The notes below the pieces were generated by a model. The model worked only from the letters and a program-made list of their open reading frames with translations, made no database searches and was not told where the DNA came from. The translations under genes were made by a program, and so were the position numbers. Positions 1 to 11,587 of a stretch of 64,000 bases of DNA are shown piece after piece. Each line of letters starts with the position of its first letter. Within the stretch, counting starts at the first letter, position 1. The stretch is from Pseudovirgaria hyperparasitica (taxonomy: Eukaryota > Ascomycota > Dothideomycetes > Acrospermales > Acrospermaceae). The stretch spans positions 251,446 to 315,445 of the forward strand of contig NW_022985563.1 of NCBI RefSeq assembly GCF_010093815.1. Reading direction: 5' to 3'.

Positions 1-47
1 ACCTCCGCAATCGTCAACCTATTGGTATTCGTTCTCATCCACCAATA

Positions 48-2142
48 ATGCCTCCGCGGCTCAGAGTCGCCCGTACTGCGTTCAAGTCTATACGGTGGTT
101 TCAGGTGCCCGATACATTCGTATGCCCATCCTGCTCAACCTGGCGCCTGTCATACCCGCTCCGACGACAACGCGCATCGCTTTTCCGGACCTACATACGC
201 AGCTATGCGTCGACTATTAGCTCGGCGACTACGATAAATGGATCGGCGCATATACCACCAGCTCATAAAGAGCTATATGAGGCTTTAGATGTGGTAAAGA
301 GCGAGGCGGGAAGCTATGTGAACCTGAGCAGATTGCAGCTTGCGTTAAATGGGCTCGCGGCGAGAGATGCGGTCATACGAATTGCTGGTGAGTGAGAGAT
401 GAGGAGAATTGTAAAGATCCTGTGCTGATCAGGCCGTATATCAGTGCTCTCTATTGGGGATTCGGGCATAGCGAGGCGCCTGGTGAAGGCGCTTCTTGCG
501 GACCCGCTGGCCGAGGTAGAGGCCTGGGAGAAGGAGCTCGAGAATGGAGGGGATGGGCGAGCGCTATTATTGCGGTATGACTCGATTATATGCGTCGTGA
601 ATGGCATGAAGCTAATGAGGTTGCAGATACGGCGAAGAAGATAGCGCATTTCTGAATGATAACCCTCTTGTCAAGACGATACATATACCATCTACAAGCC
701 TACAACGGCATAACCTGGAGATCTTGGTCACATCTCTGAACATTGATCCCTCTAGTACCAGCCGATCACTCGCCACAGATAGTCCCCGCGATGCGTTTCT
801 GATACCTACCATACAAATTCCTACATCTTTCTCTGGTCGGCAGACATTGGTCACATATCCTGTTCACAAGGCTGTTGTGGTTGGAAGGGGTATTGAGAGC
901 GCTGTGGCATACGGCAGCTTCATGGCAGGTCATCATGATGATCAAGCGGATCGCGATATGTTGAAGGTCGCGATTGACATACCAGCTCCTGAAACAGAAA
1001 CAACAGAGAAAACATCTGCGCTCGCATGCAGTGTTGACATCCAATTAGCTGATGCGGCGATATCCACATTCCGTAAATCAGTAGCGAACTCTATAGCCTA
1101 TGAGAAAGGCTGGTTCAGGAGCGGACTTGCTCCACTCCAGAAATGGCTTGTAGAGGGCTCTGAAACGCCAACTACGTCCATCAAACCTGCTCTAGTAAAA
1201 CTTCTCAAATCTACGTTGGATGAATCGAAAACGAATGTTGCCATGGAGGAGAGCCAGTATCAGTCCAAACTTCTATCAGCATCCGTTCCCGCCGCCACCA
1301 AAACCTCAATCTCTACCAGCATTACCACCTGGGCCGAACACTCACACCGCGAGCTGCGCAACGAGCTGGATGAGGCCTTCACCAGCCACCAATGGCGTAG
1401 GATTTCATGGTGGAAACTATTCTTCCGCGTTGATGATGTGACAATGATCACATCTGATGTTCTCGAGCGTAGATGGTTGCTTAGTGCCGAGAAGGCTCTT
1501 ATATTCATAGGCGGTCGCCTTAAAGAAGCTGGATATTCGTTGGATGCAGCAGAGATAAGGATGACAACGAGCTCCGCCCTGCCTGATCTTATGGAGGCAA
1601 GATCGGAAAAGACTACTTCGGACACTAATGCTGAGAGCATAATTGGCCGCGAAGGTGGCGCTGAAAAGGCGGCATTAGAGAACACCACACACAATCTGAC
1701 ATCAAGGCACAAGGACCTACCATCCTTTATCCGGCTCACTCGCGAGCATCTCCTCAACGACACTATTCCCCCTCTACAAGCACTTGCCCAATTGCTAGTG
1801 CTTCAGACATACTCAACAGCAGGTCTGATGTCAGCACTGGCAGGACTAACCTACGTGGCGTCGCCAGCATGGTCACCCGAAGCTGGAGCAATTGCAGCCC
1901 TGGGCGTGGTGTACTCTCTGCGCCGACTACAGAGGCGATGGGAAGGCGCGAGGGAGTACTGGGAGGCCGACGTGCGAGAGCAGGCGCGGAAAGCGCTCAA
2001 GGCGTCCGAGGAGATGGCGAGGGGCCGTGTCGAGGAGTTGAGCCGGCCGAAGACAGACTTGGAGGGTGTCGAGGCGAGGAAGAAAGTCCGGGAGGTGATT
2101 GAGAGGGCGAGAAAAGTTCTCGAGAAGGTTGTGAAAGGATAG
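48..2142 (+). CDS. mmc1: Mmc1-like mitochondrial inner-membrane protein (dynamin-like pseudo-GTPase)
   Basis: Three exons (48-387, 445-574, 627-2142; introns 388-444 and 575-626) give 661 residues. The first ATG is followed by an Arg/Ser-rich, acid-poor leader typical of a mitochondrial presequence. A conserved block follows (HKELYEALDVV, YVNLSRLQLALNGL). After the first intron comes VLSIGDSGIARRLVKALL at about residue 114, which sits where a P-loop would be but lacks the GK[S/T]. Near the C-terminus (about 553-586) are two hydrophobic stretches around SPAWSPEAGAIAALGVV, then a long charged helix to the end. This matches the fungal Mmc1 family as I remember it, described as dynamin-related and membrane-anchored in the inner mitochondrial membrane without GTP-binding residues. 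The intron phases join cleanly, which supports the model. The family call rests on recalled sequence resemblance. The tandem neighbour is also mitochondrial, but no regulatory link is visible. Confidence 0.8.
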
Positions 2143-2855
2143 ATGTGACGAGTGGTGTCGCAAAGTGTATATATAAATATTGGACTGCCTCGCACTCAGG
2201 GGAATATCAAGGTCATGCCCGTTTCGCACGCAACTATTCGTGATATGGTGCCTCCGCGTTTGGTGCTCCCTCACTGTAGTTTTAGAACTCATTCTCTGGA
2301 ACATAGCACGATTGGCATGAGACTCACCATTCGAACATTCCTTATTGGAGAAATCACTCGCGTTCATGTCTCTGGCTTGCCGCTTCCGTGTGCTTGGTAA
2401 CATCACTCACGTCAGCGCAGACGAACAGTAAGCATGATCCATCAATTCATTCATGTCGTGCAGCAATACAAACGAAACGTTATATAGTCTATATTGCAAG
2501 GGGTAAATAGTCGGCGGGTGACTTGGTGTTTCACTCTTAGATATGTCCAGGTAACGTTTGAGTTGGCTAAGGTGGGTTGTGCAATGGCTTCTTGTGTCTA
2601 TGCTTGCACCAGATCGTGCTACTTGTTCTTGATCCCGATGGCTAATTATAGGAGCTAAAATGCTGTTATAAGAGCAAGAGGATGTGTTGTTTGCGGCGAA
2701 GAATGAATACTAGGCCCGATGTAGCCTAGTATATTGGGAGTCCGGAGGGGAGCTGTTTGGAGTTAATGCTCTGCTGCTCCGCAACTCTGTCTTCAGGACA
2801 TCCGCTTGAAGCAATTGAAGCCTCTATACTGACATCAAACTCCTTTGTGGACCAT
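2143..2855. other. intergenic spacer mmc1-rrf
   Basis: This 713-nt spacer runs between two genes on the same strand. It should hold the mmc1 3' end and the rrf promoter. The longer open frames here have no recognisable protein character and I call no gene. Confidence 0.6.
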
Positions 2856-3777
2856 ATGGCGAGCTCAATTAGTGTCAGAGCCTCACGCTCGACAATCCAG
2901 AGCTATGTTACTCGTTGGTAAGTCGACATGCGTATCCCGGAGCTCTTCTATAGCTCATCCGACCCAGGGACGTTCCCCGCCGACTACTCAGCGGCGCCCA
3001 GCTTCCAGCTCTAGAGCACTCCCGGTTCCAACATACCACAAAACGTGCGTCTCGCTCGTTCACGACTTCTGCGCCATGTTTCAAGAAGAAGGGCAAGAAT
3101 GACTCCGCCCCGCCCGCGAACGCAGCCGCACCGAAAACGACACCGGTCGACGCTCTTTTCGACCTTTCTGAGCTGGAGTCGAAGATACTGAAGGCGATTG
3201 AGAGACTCACACATGAGCTCTCTCTGTTGCGTGGCAATGGGAAGATCAACCCAGATCTGCTCCTCGACCTCAAAGTCAAAGTGGGCAAAGGCGATGAGAA
3301 AGAGACTGTGCTGCTGTCCGACGTGGCGCACGTCATACCTCACGGCCGCATAATAGATGTCATAGTCGGTGACGAGGAGGTTAGCTATACAGTAACCCGC
3401 CGTATTATGCGGCGACAGAAGCTGACTCGCAGTCCTAGCATATAAAAGCCGTCACGTCTGCTATCAGAGCGTCTGCGCACAGTCTCAATCCTAACCCGCC
3501 AAAACCAGACAATCCCCTGACGATACCCGTGCCCATACCGCCTCCGACAGCAGAGTCCCGGCAGCAGACCGTGGAGCAGGCTAAAGTTCTGGGCCGTGCA
3601 GCCAATGATGCAGTGCAGCATGCAAGAGCCGGACATAACAAGAAGATTCAAAACACCAAAGCACGGTCGGATGACATTAAGAAAGCAAAGGAAGATATGG
3701 AAAAGGTAGTGAAGAGGAGCAAAGAAGACATCAAGCGGCTCGTAGATGGAGCAGTACAGGTTCTGGATAAGCATTAA
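2856..3777 (+). CDS. rrf1: mitochondrial ribosome recycling factor
   Basis: Three exons (2856-2917, 2968-3379, 3439-3777; introns 2918-2967 and 3380-3438) encode 270 residues. The N-terminus is Arg/Ser-rich (MASSISVRASRSTIQSYVTR), as expected for mitochondrial import, and continues through RASRSFTTSAPCFKKKGKN. The mature part has the RRF pattern: a helix that includes LESKILKAIERLTHEL, a domain beginning LRGNGKINPDLL, and a long C-terminal helix with IKKAKEDMEKVVKRSKEDI ending in QVLDKH. RRF releases post-termination ribosomes with elongation factor G; this copy would act on mitoribosomes. The second intron has a GCTGAC branch site, and both junctions restore frame. The first acceptor, after GACCCAG, was chosen because it is the one I found that links an ATG to the conserved frame. 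The gene converges with its right neighbour across about 106 nt. Confidence 0.9.
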
Positions 3778-3883
3778 GCCTCATTATATCACACGAAGAT
3801 TTCGTGGGTAAATATCGCTATCTCATGCTATATACAGTCCATCGTCCGCCCCTATCTATTTACACCTCGTCCGAACCCATGCC

Positions 3884-5471
3884 CTAGAATCCATATATCT
3901 GCGTCCCTTTTGGCAGAGAGACCCTAAATACCAGCGCCTGGTTGTTCAGATCCGTCTTGTCCGCATACGCATACTTGCCAAAATTCAAATGCCCATCCGT
4001 CGTGATAAAATCATTATCCGAGAACGAAAACAAGAAATACTCCTCCTTGTCCTCACCCAAGACCGGCGCAAGCGCCAAGCTCTCCCATTTCTCGTTTAGT
4101 AACCCGTCGTCCTGCGCCCCACCGTTATGCAGACCGAACTTGGCCAACTCGCTGTTAACATTGAAATCCAGAAATGAGCAGTATGTCGCTGCCTTGAGCC
4201 CCTTTTTGAGGTTCCCGTCCTTGTCCGCGATCGCACCGCCCGTCTTGTCATACGTATCGCCTTTAATATTGCTTGCGGAAGAAATGTCAAAGACGTCGAC
4301 GTGACGATACAGCGACTCGGAGTAATCAGCGCCACGGCCCGCGCCGTCACGTGCAAGGACGAGATACTGCGACGCGCTGATAGCGAGGATCTCAGACTGC
4401 GCAGCGACGCGCTTCTTGCCCTCGTTATTGGTGTACTGCGGCAGCGAGACGATATTCTCGCCCAGATACGCCGGCGGCGAAATGGAGACGTCGTACTGCA
4501 AGAACCGCGCCTGCAGCCCGTCCTTCTTACTCGTGCCGCCCTCCTGGATAAGCGCGGACTGGACGAGCACGGAGAGCGTGTTGCCGTCCGCGGAGAGCGT
4601 GAGGCCCTCGAAGCCCTGGTTGTTTGCGCGGCCAGACTGCGGGTCCGTGGGCGTGAGGGTGCGGGTGCTGTCGTACAGGGGTGGGTTATCGGATGCGTAG
4701 CTGGCGGTGTTGTTGCGCAGCGGTGTGAATGCGGCGGGCGGGGCGATGGCGGCCGTCATGCGGCCGCTGCGGTCGAAGTGGTAGATGCGTGGGCCGTATT
4801 CGTCGCTGACCCAGAAGCCGGATGGGGTGAGGACGAGGCCTTCGGCGTCGAGGGCAATGCGCGAGTCGCCTGGGCCGGTGGTGTTGGCGTAGCCGTCACC
4901 TGGGTAGGTTGCGACGGGGAGGTCGGGGAATCCTGGGTATTGAAGGGAGCCGGTTGGGTCGGCGTCGAGGCCGGTTGTGGGCTCGCCGGTTGGGCCGGTG
5001 AAGAGGACGGAGTCGAGGTAGGTGAGTTGGAGATTTGGGGATCCGGTCTGGGCTGGGGTGAAGTGGATTTGGAACTTGTGGACGCGGTTTTGGTAGTTGA
5101 TTGTGCCTTTTTGTTGGAGATGTTAGCTCTCTGGACAGCCATTATGGGGAGACGATGTACGTACCTTGAGTGTTCCACCCTCTGTCTGGAAGTGTCCAGA
5201 CGATTCCCTCGTACTGGTCTCCATTCTTCTTCCACGACCCCTTTTCAATCGCAATGGAGCTTCCGATGCCACCAAGCGTGTCGCCATACTTATCCACAGC
5301 ATTCGCCTTGATCAGACCATACCCAGCCAAGCTCTTGTATGAATACGCCTTGCCGTTACACGTGATATCCTTCACATTTCCAGTCGTCGCATTATCTCGT
5401 CGAGCCGGGCTCGCTCCAACGACCGCAGCGCCGAGTGCAAGTGCCGCAGCAACACCCTTGAAGTTAACCAT
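3884..5471 (-). CDS. secreted phytase-esterase-like (PF13449-type) protein
   Basis: Two exons (5471-5165 and 5106-3884; intron 5164-5107, donor GTACGT) encode 509 residues. The start begins MVNFKGVAAALALGAAVVG, a clear signal peptide ending near ASPARR, so the protein should be secreted or vacuolar. The body resembles the family annotated as esterase-like activity of phytase. Typical pieces are GIVWTLPDRGWNTQG, LDAEGLVLTPSGFWVSDEYG, QGFEGLTLSADGNTL and EWESL-like NEKWESLAL near the C-terminus. These fit a six-bladed propeller with Asp/Glu-rich calcium-binding loops. Real activity in fungi is poorly established, so I claim neither phytase nor esterase chemistry. A 336-codon open frame on the opposite strand is a shadow of this GC-rich gene. 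Confidence 0.85.
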
Positions 5472-6432
5472 TATCAAAAGAGAGAATCCTGATACCAAAG
5501 CCTTAGCCCAGCTCCCCCAATAGTCCAGGCCGGCGGTCCAGTCTTTATATCACAAAACCCAATCGCCACTCAACCCCCCGAGGAAACTGGATTTTGCCCA
5601 TGGATAGAATGTAGTCAGTCCACGACGACGCAAAGAGCGCTGATTGGCCAGAAGCACGCGGAAGGAGGATCGCGCCGCCACGACCGGACCGGGATGATGG
5701 AACTGACGGCGCGTACCCCACGCTAGCGAGTTGCGCCTCAAAGCCACCGGAATAGGCAGTTCGCATCTTCAGTCGCCATCGGAGTGCATCGTTTGCACGT
5801 GGATGCTCCATAATGCCTCATTGGCTGCAGCCCTCATTTGCTGGGGAGAATGTTGCTACGTGGTACGTAGTATTGCTTTGCCCTGGAATCGCTTCGCTAT
5901 TGGATTCGCCCCCTGGCGATGTCATGCTTGCATTTGCGGCCTCGCCGAGCTAGTGTGATGGCATTGGTCGTTGGGATTTTGGGGGTCGTCATGCTGGAAT
6001 ATGCTGCAGTCCAGCCCGTATATGCGGCTCCATGATCGTGAAATGGCGTCAAAAGGCCAGGACTGTTCGTGTTGTCCTGGTCCAATCGACCCGCCCGCGT
6101 GGTCCTGGATCTGCTGCGCCGATGACTTGCTGTATAACACACATAAACATAGAGATAGCCGAGTCGTACGTGGGAGAGTGGCTTGGCAGTACATCTTTGT
6201 ATCTGCATAACCTCCTTTCGTCGTTCATTCCGGCAGTAGCACACATTGAGCTCTTCGTTCAGCCTGGTTGCAAGGTGTGATCGAAAGAACATGATGGAAG
6301 GGCGAATAAACACACCTCCTGGAAGACCAATTCGCTAACATGAAAATAAACCCGTCCCGGCCCCTGAAAATGCACCTCAAGCCTGCCGAGCTTGCCCAAA
6401 CCAACTCCGTACCCAGTACATCATCTCGCCGT
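5472..6432. other. intergenic spacer, promoter side of the phytase-like gene
   Basis: This spacer separates the start of the phytase-esterase-like gene from the 3' end of the condensin gene. It contains open frames of 65-138 codons on both strands, but they overlap each other and lack protein-like composition. I see no gene. Confidence 0.5.
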
Positions 6433-9400
6433 TCACATTTCGCTGTCCAGCAGACTATTTACAATACTCTCATCATTACTTTTCCTGGGTGCATTACTCC
6501 TCTGTGGTGCTGCTTTCTTTGGCCTGCCCCTCCCTCGCTTTGATAGTCTGACTTCCGGAATTATAGTCCCTTCAGCTTCGGGCGGAGCCCCAAACATAGT
6601 TTCGGCACCTTCTTGGTGTTCTACTTCGGTTGAATCGACGGCATCAACCATCTCCGAGTCCTGCATCTCAGTGTCGCTGTCTTCCTTAACGGCAGGAATT
6701 GGTTCAGGTGCCATCACAGCACCATTTTCATCAGGTACTTCAGTGTCCTCTCCTTCGTCTTCATCGACGTCACCTACATTAGGCACTTCAGTCTCATTGC
6801 CTTCATCCTCATCAGGAGCGCCATCACTGGTCTCGGTTGCCACAGATTTCTGGTCTTCGTCCTCAATATCGTCAGCGACGACTTCGGCTTCGCCGACGAT
6901 CTTGGTGAGGGACGCTTGGAGCTTGGTAAGCGTTGTCCGACTCGTAGCATCTGGTGCAACGCCAGACGACAGCGCACTCGTCGCGAGATCGTTCAATGCC
7001 TGCAGGGTTCCAACGTACTCCGCACTAGGAACATGGGACTTTGATGTCGTGGCGTTCGCAGGGATGTATAGCTTGGATAGAAGGGCTAAGAGTTGCTTAC
7101 ATTCTTCCTCTACACGGACATCAATACGGGTCAAGTGTAAAGGTTTAATCGACTTACGTGAACAGCGTGAGTCCGTGACTCGTTCCAATATGTCAAGCGC
7201 CAGCACGACATGAGGCTCATCTACCTCTACGTCGTTTTGGCTTGCCCTGACCATGCCTGTATTGACAATGCGCCTTCCATCCGTCCATTCTGCCAGCATT
7301 CCAACAATGGTTGTCCAGCCCACAAAGTCTTCTTCGGCGAAGTTAGTCTCAAGATTCGTCATGAGCTCGTGAATTACATCTGTGAGTAGTCCAGCAATCT
7401 GGACTGCATTGAATTGCCTGCTATGGCAATAAACAGGGAGGAAATAGCTCAGAGCTTGTTGAAGACCTGGGTTGGCTGTTGTATCCGGCGAAAAGAACCT
7501 GAATATGAGATCTCTTAGAATCCCTGCTTCGTACTCAGCGGGGAGTACGTGAAGTAGTAGCAATTTGGAAAGCCCGATAACCGCGTTGAGTCGAAGAGCT
7601 GCTGGCGCTGATTCCAAGAGGGCCTTCCTGTATGCTTTGACGATTATGCGTTGAGTGACCTCCTTTCTCTTACTTGAATTCGGGTTTCCCTCCTCTGCCA
7701 CCTTTAGGGAAGTAAAGAGGGTGGGATGGTGAATAAGGATATCAGTAATGACCTGAAGGCATATGACCTGTAGGGACTCAGCGCCCTTGGCAAAGCAGTG
7801 CATCAAAAGGTCCATGTTTGACTCGGCCAATTCCTGTTGATCTCGTGAGCCATCAATTCAATACCTCTCGATTACGAATATCGTCTTACTCTACTCTGTA
7901 AGCAACAGAGACCCAGGCATATGATGCCTCGCTCCCTGATAGCCGCCTCATGACTCTGAACAGCCGGAATGATCTGGATGTGCAGCATGGTCGTCAATTC
8001 ATTGTTCTGCGATAGATCCATCTTTACTTCTTGCAGCATGCACTGCGCAAGATGTAAGCACTTCATGGTGACGACGAGTATGTTGAAGGCCTTCTCCTCG
8101 TCGGCCTCTGTGAATTCGCGTTCACTGGATGATCTCCTCAACTTGTTGGGAGGAGGCGTGTCTTCTCCACTAACCTCGGAACGAGCAGAATGAAAGCTGT
8201 CATCTGCTGCTATGTCCGAACCATCTTCGCCAACGACAGTATCGCGTATCTCTGCCATGGCTTCTTGTACGACGGCACAAAATTCTCGTTCACCAGCCGC
8301 ATCCTGGCTGCAGACGGTACGCAAAACTTCTATGGCCAATCGAGTAGACTCTTCCGGCAACTCGGGCAGAGCAAGGGCCTCGCGCATAATCGAAAAAATC
8401 TTTCTCCGCCCAACCTCATCCGTGTAATCAAAAGTAAGCGCCATGTGAAGCATTTGTTCAACGCAAAATTCCTGCTGCACAGTATCTTCCTCAATCTCGG
8501 TATCTTCGCTCGATGCCACCTTTCGAACACCCTCGATAAACACATTTAGGTGATTCTTGAGGAAAAACGCGAATTTGGTGACTTCCGGCATCTTCTCCTC
8601 AATCAGCTCCTGAAGTCGACTGTCTTTCGCATATCGACAGTAGTCATTCAAAGTGCGTACGACGAACGCGCTCTCTGGTGTCAGATTGGACCAGAAATCA
8701 TCATCAAACGATAGATATTCGCGATAATCAGGTCGTCTTTCCCAAAACTCCTTCATCGCGTCTTTGCCAAAGCCAGACTCGGTACCGGAATTGACAATGT
8801 CAATCCTTTCTAGCAGCTCTAGGAGCGCTGCCAGTGAAGGCACGGCATTTTGACCCTGAGGCGCGGACGTCCCGTCTTCAGTCGCGTTCGGTTGACCCGC
8901 ACAGTTTTCAATCCATCGCTCACAGAAGAGACGTGCAGCGGCCTTGCGAACGTTCTCATCACGATCGCGAAGACCCCATCTCATCAACTTTTCCCTGGTA
9001 GTCAAAGATATATGTCTGAAATCGAGCTGAGGCAGAAAACGTGCATATTCTGCCTTCCTTGTTGCGTAGTCCATATCACGAGCTCGTTCGAGGAGGTGGT
9101 ATAAGGTACTCTGTGAGATTGGTAGATTCAATAGTAGCTTTCGGCGAACTTCAGCGCTCGGATCATTCTGTAAGACATCTAGAAGTTTGTCGAGGATACC
9201 CCCAGCCAATCCGTCGTCACTGTCGTCGTCTTCATCATCCTCGTCAGTGTCATCGGCAAGCCGACAAAGTCCGATTGCTGCTTGGACCCGCACAGAACTT
9301 TCCTTATCGCGTAATCTCTTCAGTAGGCCAAGTCGTAGGTGTTGAAATAGGTCGTTATCCACAGAATCCGCAGTGATGATAATTTGCACAATAATCTGGG

Positions 9401-9992
9401 TTGCTCTGAATCGTACGACCTTGTCTTTTACGTCGAGCACTTGCAATGCCAATTTCAGTACGTGCGTTGTCAATCTAGTGCTAGGGGTCTCGTCGACAAA
9501 GTCGGTAGTCTCATCTTCGCCGTGGGCAAGTGCTGCATCTGCGATTAATCAGCACTGCTATGTCGACCGGGTCTCTGTTCAAGAAGTCTTACCTTTTTCG
9601 CTGGCATGTTTCAAGAAAAGGGTAATGAACCTCACAACGTTGTCTCCGGCCGGTTCACTCTTCTTAATAGCCAAGACACGAACCAAGCATCTCCCAGTCT
9701 CTTCATTGAAGTCCTCTTCGCTCGAACTTGCTTCCGGTTTGTTCTTCTTTGCTGGGAGGGTAGGCTCGTAACAACATGCTTCTTGAATCTTCCGGAGGTT
9801 GACAACAAGCTTTCGCTGCGCAGTAGTGCTGCGTGCTGTATCTGCAAATATTTGGCATACACGGGTCCTCAGTGTTGTCGTTGGGCCTTCGTCTGGTATT
9901 TCGATCGCGTTGGCTGAGGTGCGCGCAGAACCTGAGCCACGACTACGGGTCGCGGCACTGGTCTTTGATGCCCGTCCGACTCGTGCTGGCAT
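6433..9992 (-). CDS. cnd3: condensin complex subunit 3 (CAP-G/Ycg1/Cnd3)
   Basis: Four exons (9992-9593, 9538-7890, 7833-7158, 7109-6433) encode 1,133 residues. Introns are 9592-9539, 7889-7834 and a 48-nt one at 7157-7110. The protein is helical HEAT-repeat material: VLDVKDKVVRFRATQIIVQI and LLKRLRDKESSVRVQAAIGL are classic CAP-G repeats near residues 150-220. An acidic DEDDEDDDSDD loop follows. The typical Cnd3 C-terminal part (LAESNMDLLMHCFAKGAESL, VICLQVITDILIHHP) lies past residue 680. The tail is acidic and then basic, with an AT-hook-like RGRGRPKKA. CAP-G binds the kleisin Brn1/Cnd2 and DNA in the condensin ring, compacting mitotic chromosomes. The third intron is divisible by three and has no in-frame stop, so it could be retained. 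The gene is divergent from the cysteine synthase across about 271 nt. Confidence 0.92.
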
Positions 9993-10263
9993 TGCGGCGA
10001 CTATTAGAATGCGCGTTGCCTGTCGTAAAGTCGTGAGGCCAAGCCAATTTCAATCTGCCAGTGTCGAGAATCTAGAGTTTGCGGTATTGTTTGTCTGTTT
10101 ACGGCATCCAATTAGGTTAGCGTGGCCGATCCCTAATGGCCTTCCGCCGGCCGTGACAAATGACGTGTTGCGATCGCCGCTAGCCGGCAGAAAGAAGCTC
10201 TACAAGGATACTACAACAGCCCACGTTTAAGCTCACCCTCTGGACATCTCTCAGCAGTCACAT
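9993..10263. promoter_or_regulatory. shared divergent promoter, cnd3 / cysteine synthase
   Basis: Only 271 nt separate the two start codons, so both promoters must lie here or overlap. The centre holds GC-rich patches such as CTTCCGCCGGCCGTGAC and GATCGCCGCTAGCCGGC. No defined factor site can be assigned from sequence alone. Confidence 0.55.
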
Positions 10264-11465
10264 ATGATGTTCCGGACGAGCGTACGACGGTTCACAACCA
10301 CAGCCTGGAGGTCGGCAGAAGCGATCGCGCAAATGGAAACACGGATAAAGCGCAACATCGAAATTTCAAAAGCGCAACGCATTGCGCAAAGAGGTCTCGT
10401 TGATGGTACGTATAGCAATTTATACAGTCCTATAAGCATGGGACGAACAAGACTGATCATATAATAGCAATTGGAAATACTCCCCTTATTCGTATGAACC
10501 ATATCTCTGACCAGACAGGCTGCGAAATTCTTGGAAAAGCAGAGTACCAAAACCCCGGTGGCTCTGTGAAGGATCGCGCCGCGCTCTTCGTCGTCGAACA
10601 TGCCGAGAAGCAAGGGCTTTTGCGAGCGGGTGGCACTGTCGTAGAGGGCACCGCTGGCAACACCGGAATTGGTCTTGCACATGTCTGTCGCTCGAAAGGA
10701 TACAAGCTCGTCATCTACATGCCAAATACGCAATCGCAGGGCAAGATAGACCACCTCCGTCTGCTCGGTGCAGAGGTATACCCCGTTCCTGCGGTCGCAT
10801 TTGAAAATCCCGAGAATTATAATCACCAGGCGAAGCGCCACGCTGAGAGCATGAATAATGCAGTTTGGACAAACCAGTTCGACAATACAGCGAATAGGCA
10901 GGCGCACATCGAGACTACTGGGCCTGAGATATGGTACCAGACTGAGGGGAAGCTGGATGCATTCACATGTGCCACTGGTACAGGTGGCACGCTGGCAGGC
11001 GTGACGCGGTACCTGAAAGAGAAGTCTGACGGCCGCGTAAAGTCTTTCCTTGCCGATCCTCCGGGGTCAGTCCTGCATTCATACATCCAGTCGGGCGGTA
11101 AGCTTACAGAGCGCGCCGGTGGCTCCATAACAGAAGGAATAGGCCAAGGTCGTGTTACTGACAATTTGAAACCCGACATCGATCTTCTCGACGGCTCTGT
11201 GCATATTCCAGATGAAGAGACTATTGCGATGGTGTACTCATGTTTGGATCAGGAAGGAGTCTACCTCGGCGCGAGCTCGTGTCTGAATGTCGTAGCTGCG
11301 GTGAAGGTAGCCCAAAAACTTGGCCCGGGGCACACTGTTGTGACAATGCTCTGCGATGGAGCCTCTCGCTATGCAGAGCGGCTGTTCTCGCGGAAATGGC
11401 TGGAACAGAAGAACTTGTTAACGTCGATACCCAAGGGGCTGGAAAAGTATATAGTACTGCCATAG
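10264..11465 (+). CDS. cys12: mitochondrial-type cysteine synthase (Cys12-like, PLP enzyme)
   Basis: Two exons (10264-10405, 10468-11465; intron 10406-10467) encode 379 residues. The Arg/Thr-rich start [16 protein letters not shown] predicts mitochondrial targeting; a second ATG at 10267 is equally possible. The fold-type II PLP signature is complete. [11 protein letters not shown] precedes [11 protein letters not shown], where Lys82 should form the Schiff base. [12 protein letters not shown] is the substrate loop, and [11 protein letters not shown] is the phosphate-binding glycine loop. Enzymes of this kind make cysteine from O-acetylserine and sulfide. The VDLLDGSV/ETIAMV region and the C-terminal extension resemble the fungal cysteine synthase 2 branch rather than the cytosolic Cys11 type. 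The end converges with aha1 across about 122 nt. Confidence 0.9.
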
Positions 11466-11587
11466 GCACCCGGTACTAAATGATTTCATGTTTATTCGCC
11501 TAACTAGCCAAGAGCCTACGTAGGTCTAAGGGTCAATTCTTTATCATTCTCTCATCATGGTGACTCGCCTAGCTCTCATGATGTTTA

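Noticed and set aside
4301-5311. 336-codon plus-strand ORF
   Set aside because: It is antisense to the phytase-like gene; its Val/Gly-rich, Cys-rich composition is a shadow of GC-rich codons.
6392-7213. 273-codon Ser-rich plus-strand ORF
   Set aside because: It mirrors the acidic C-terminal region of condensin Cnd3 on the other strand.
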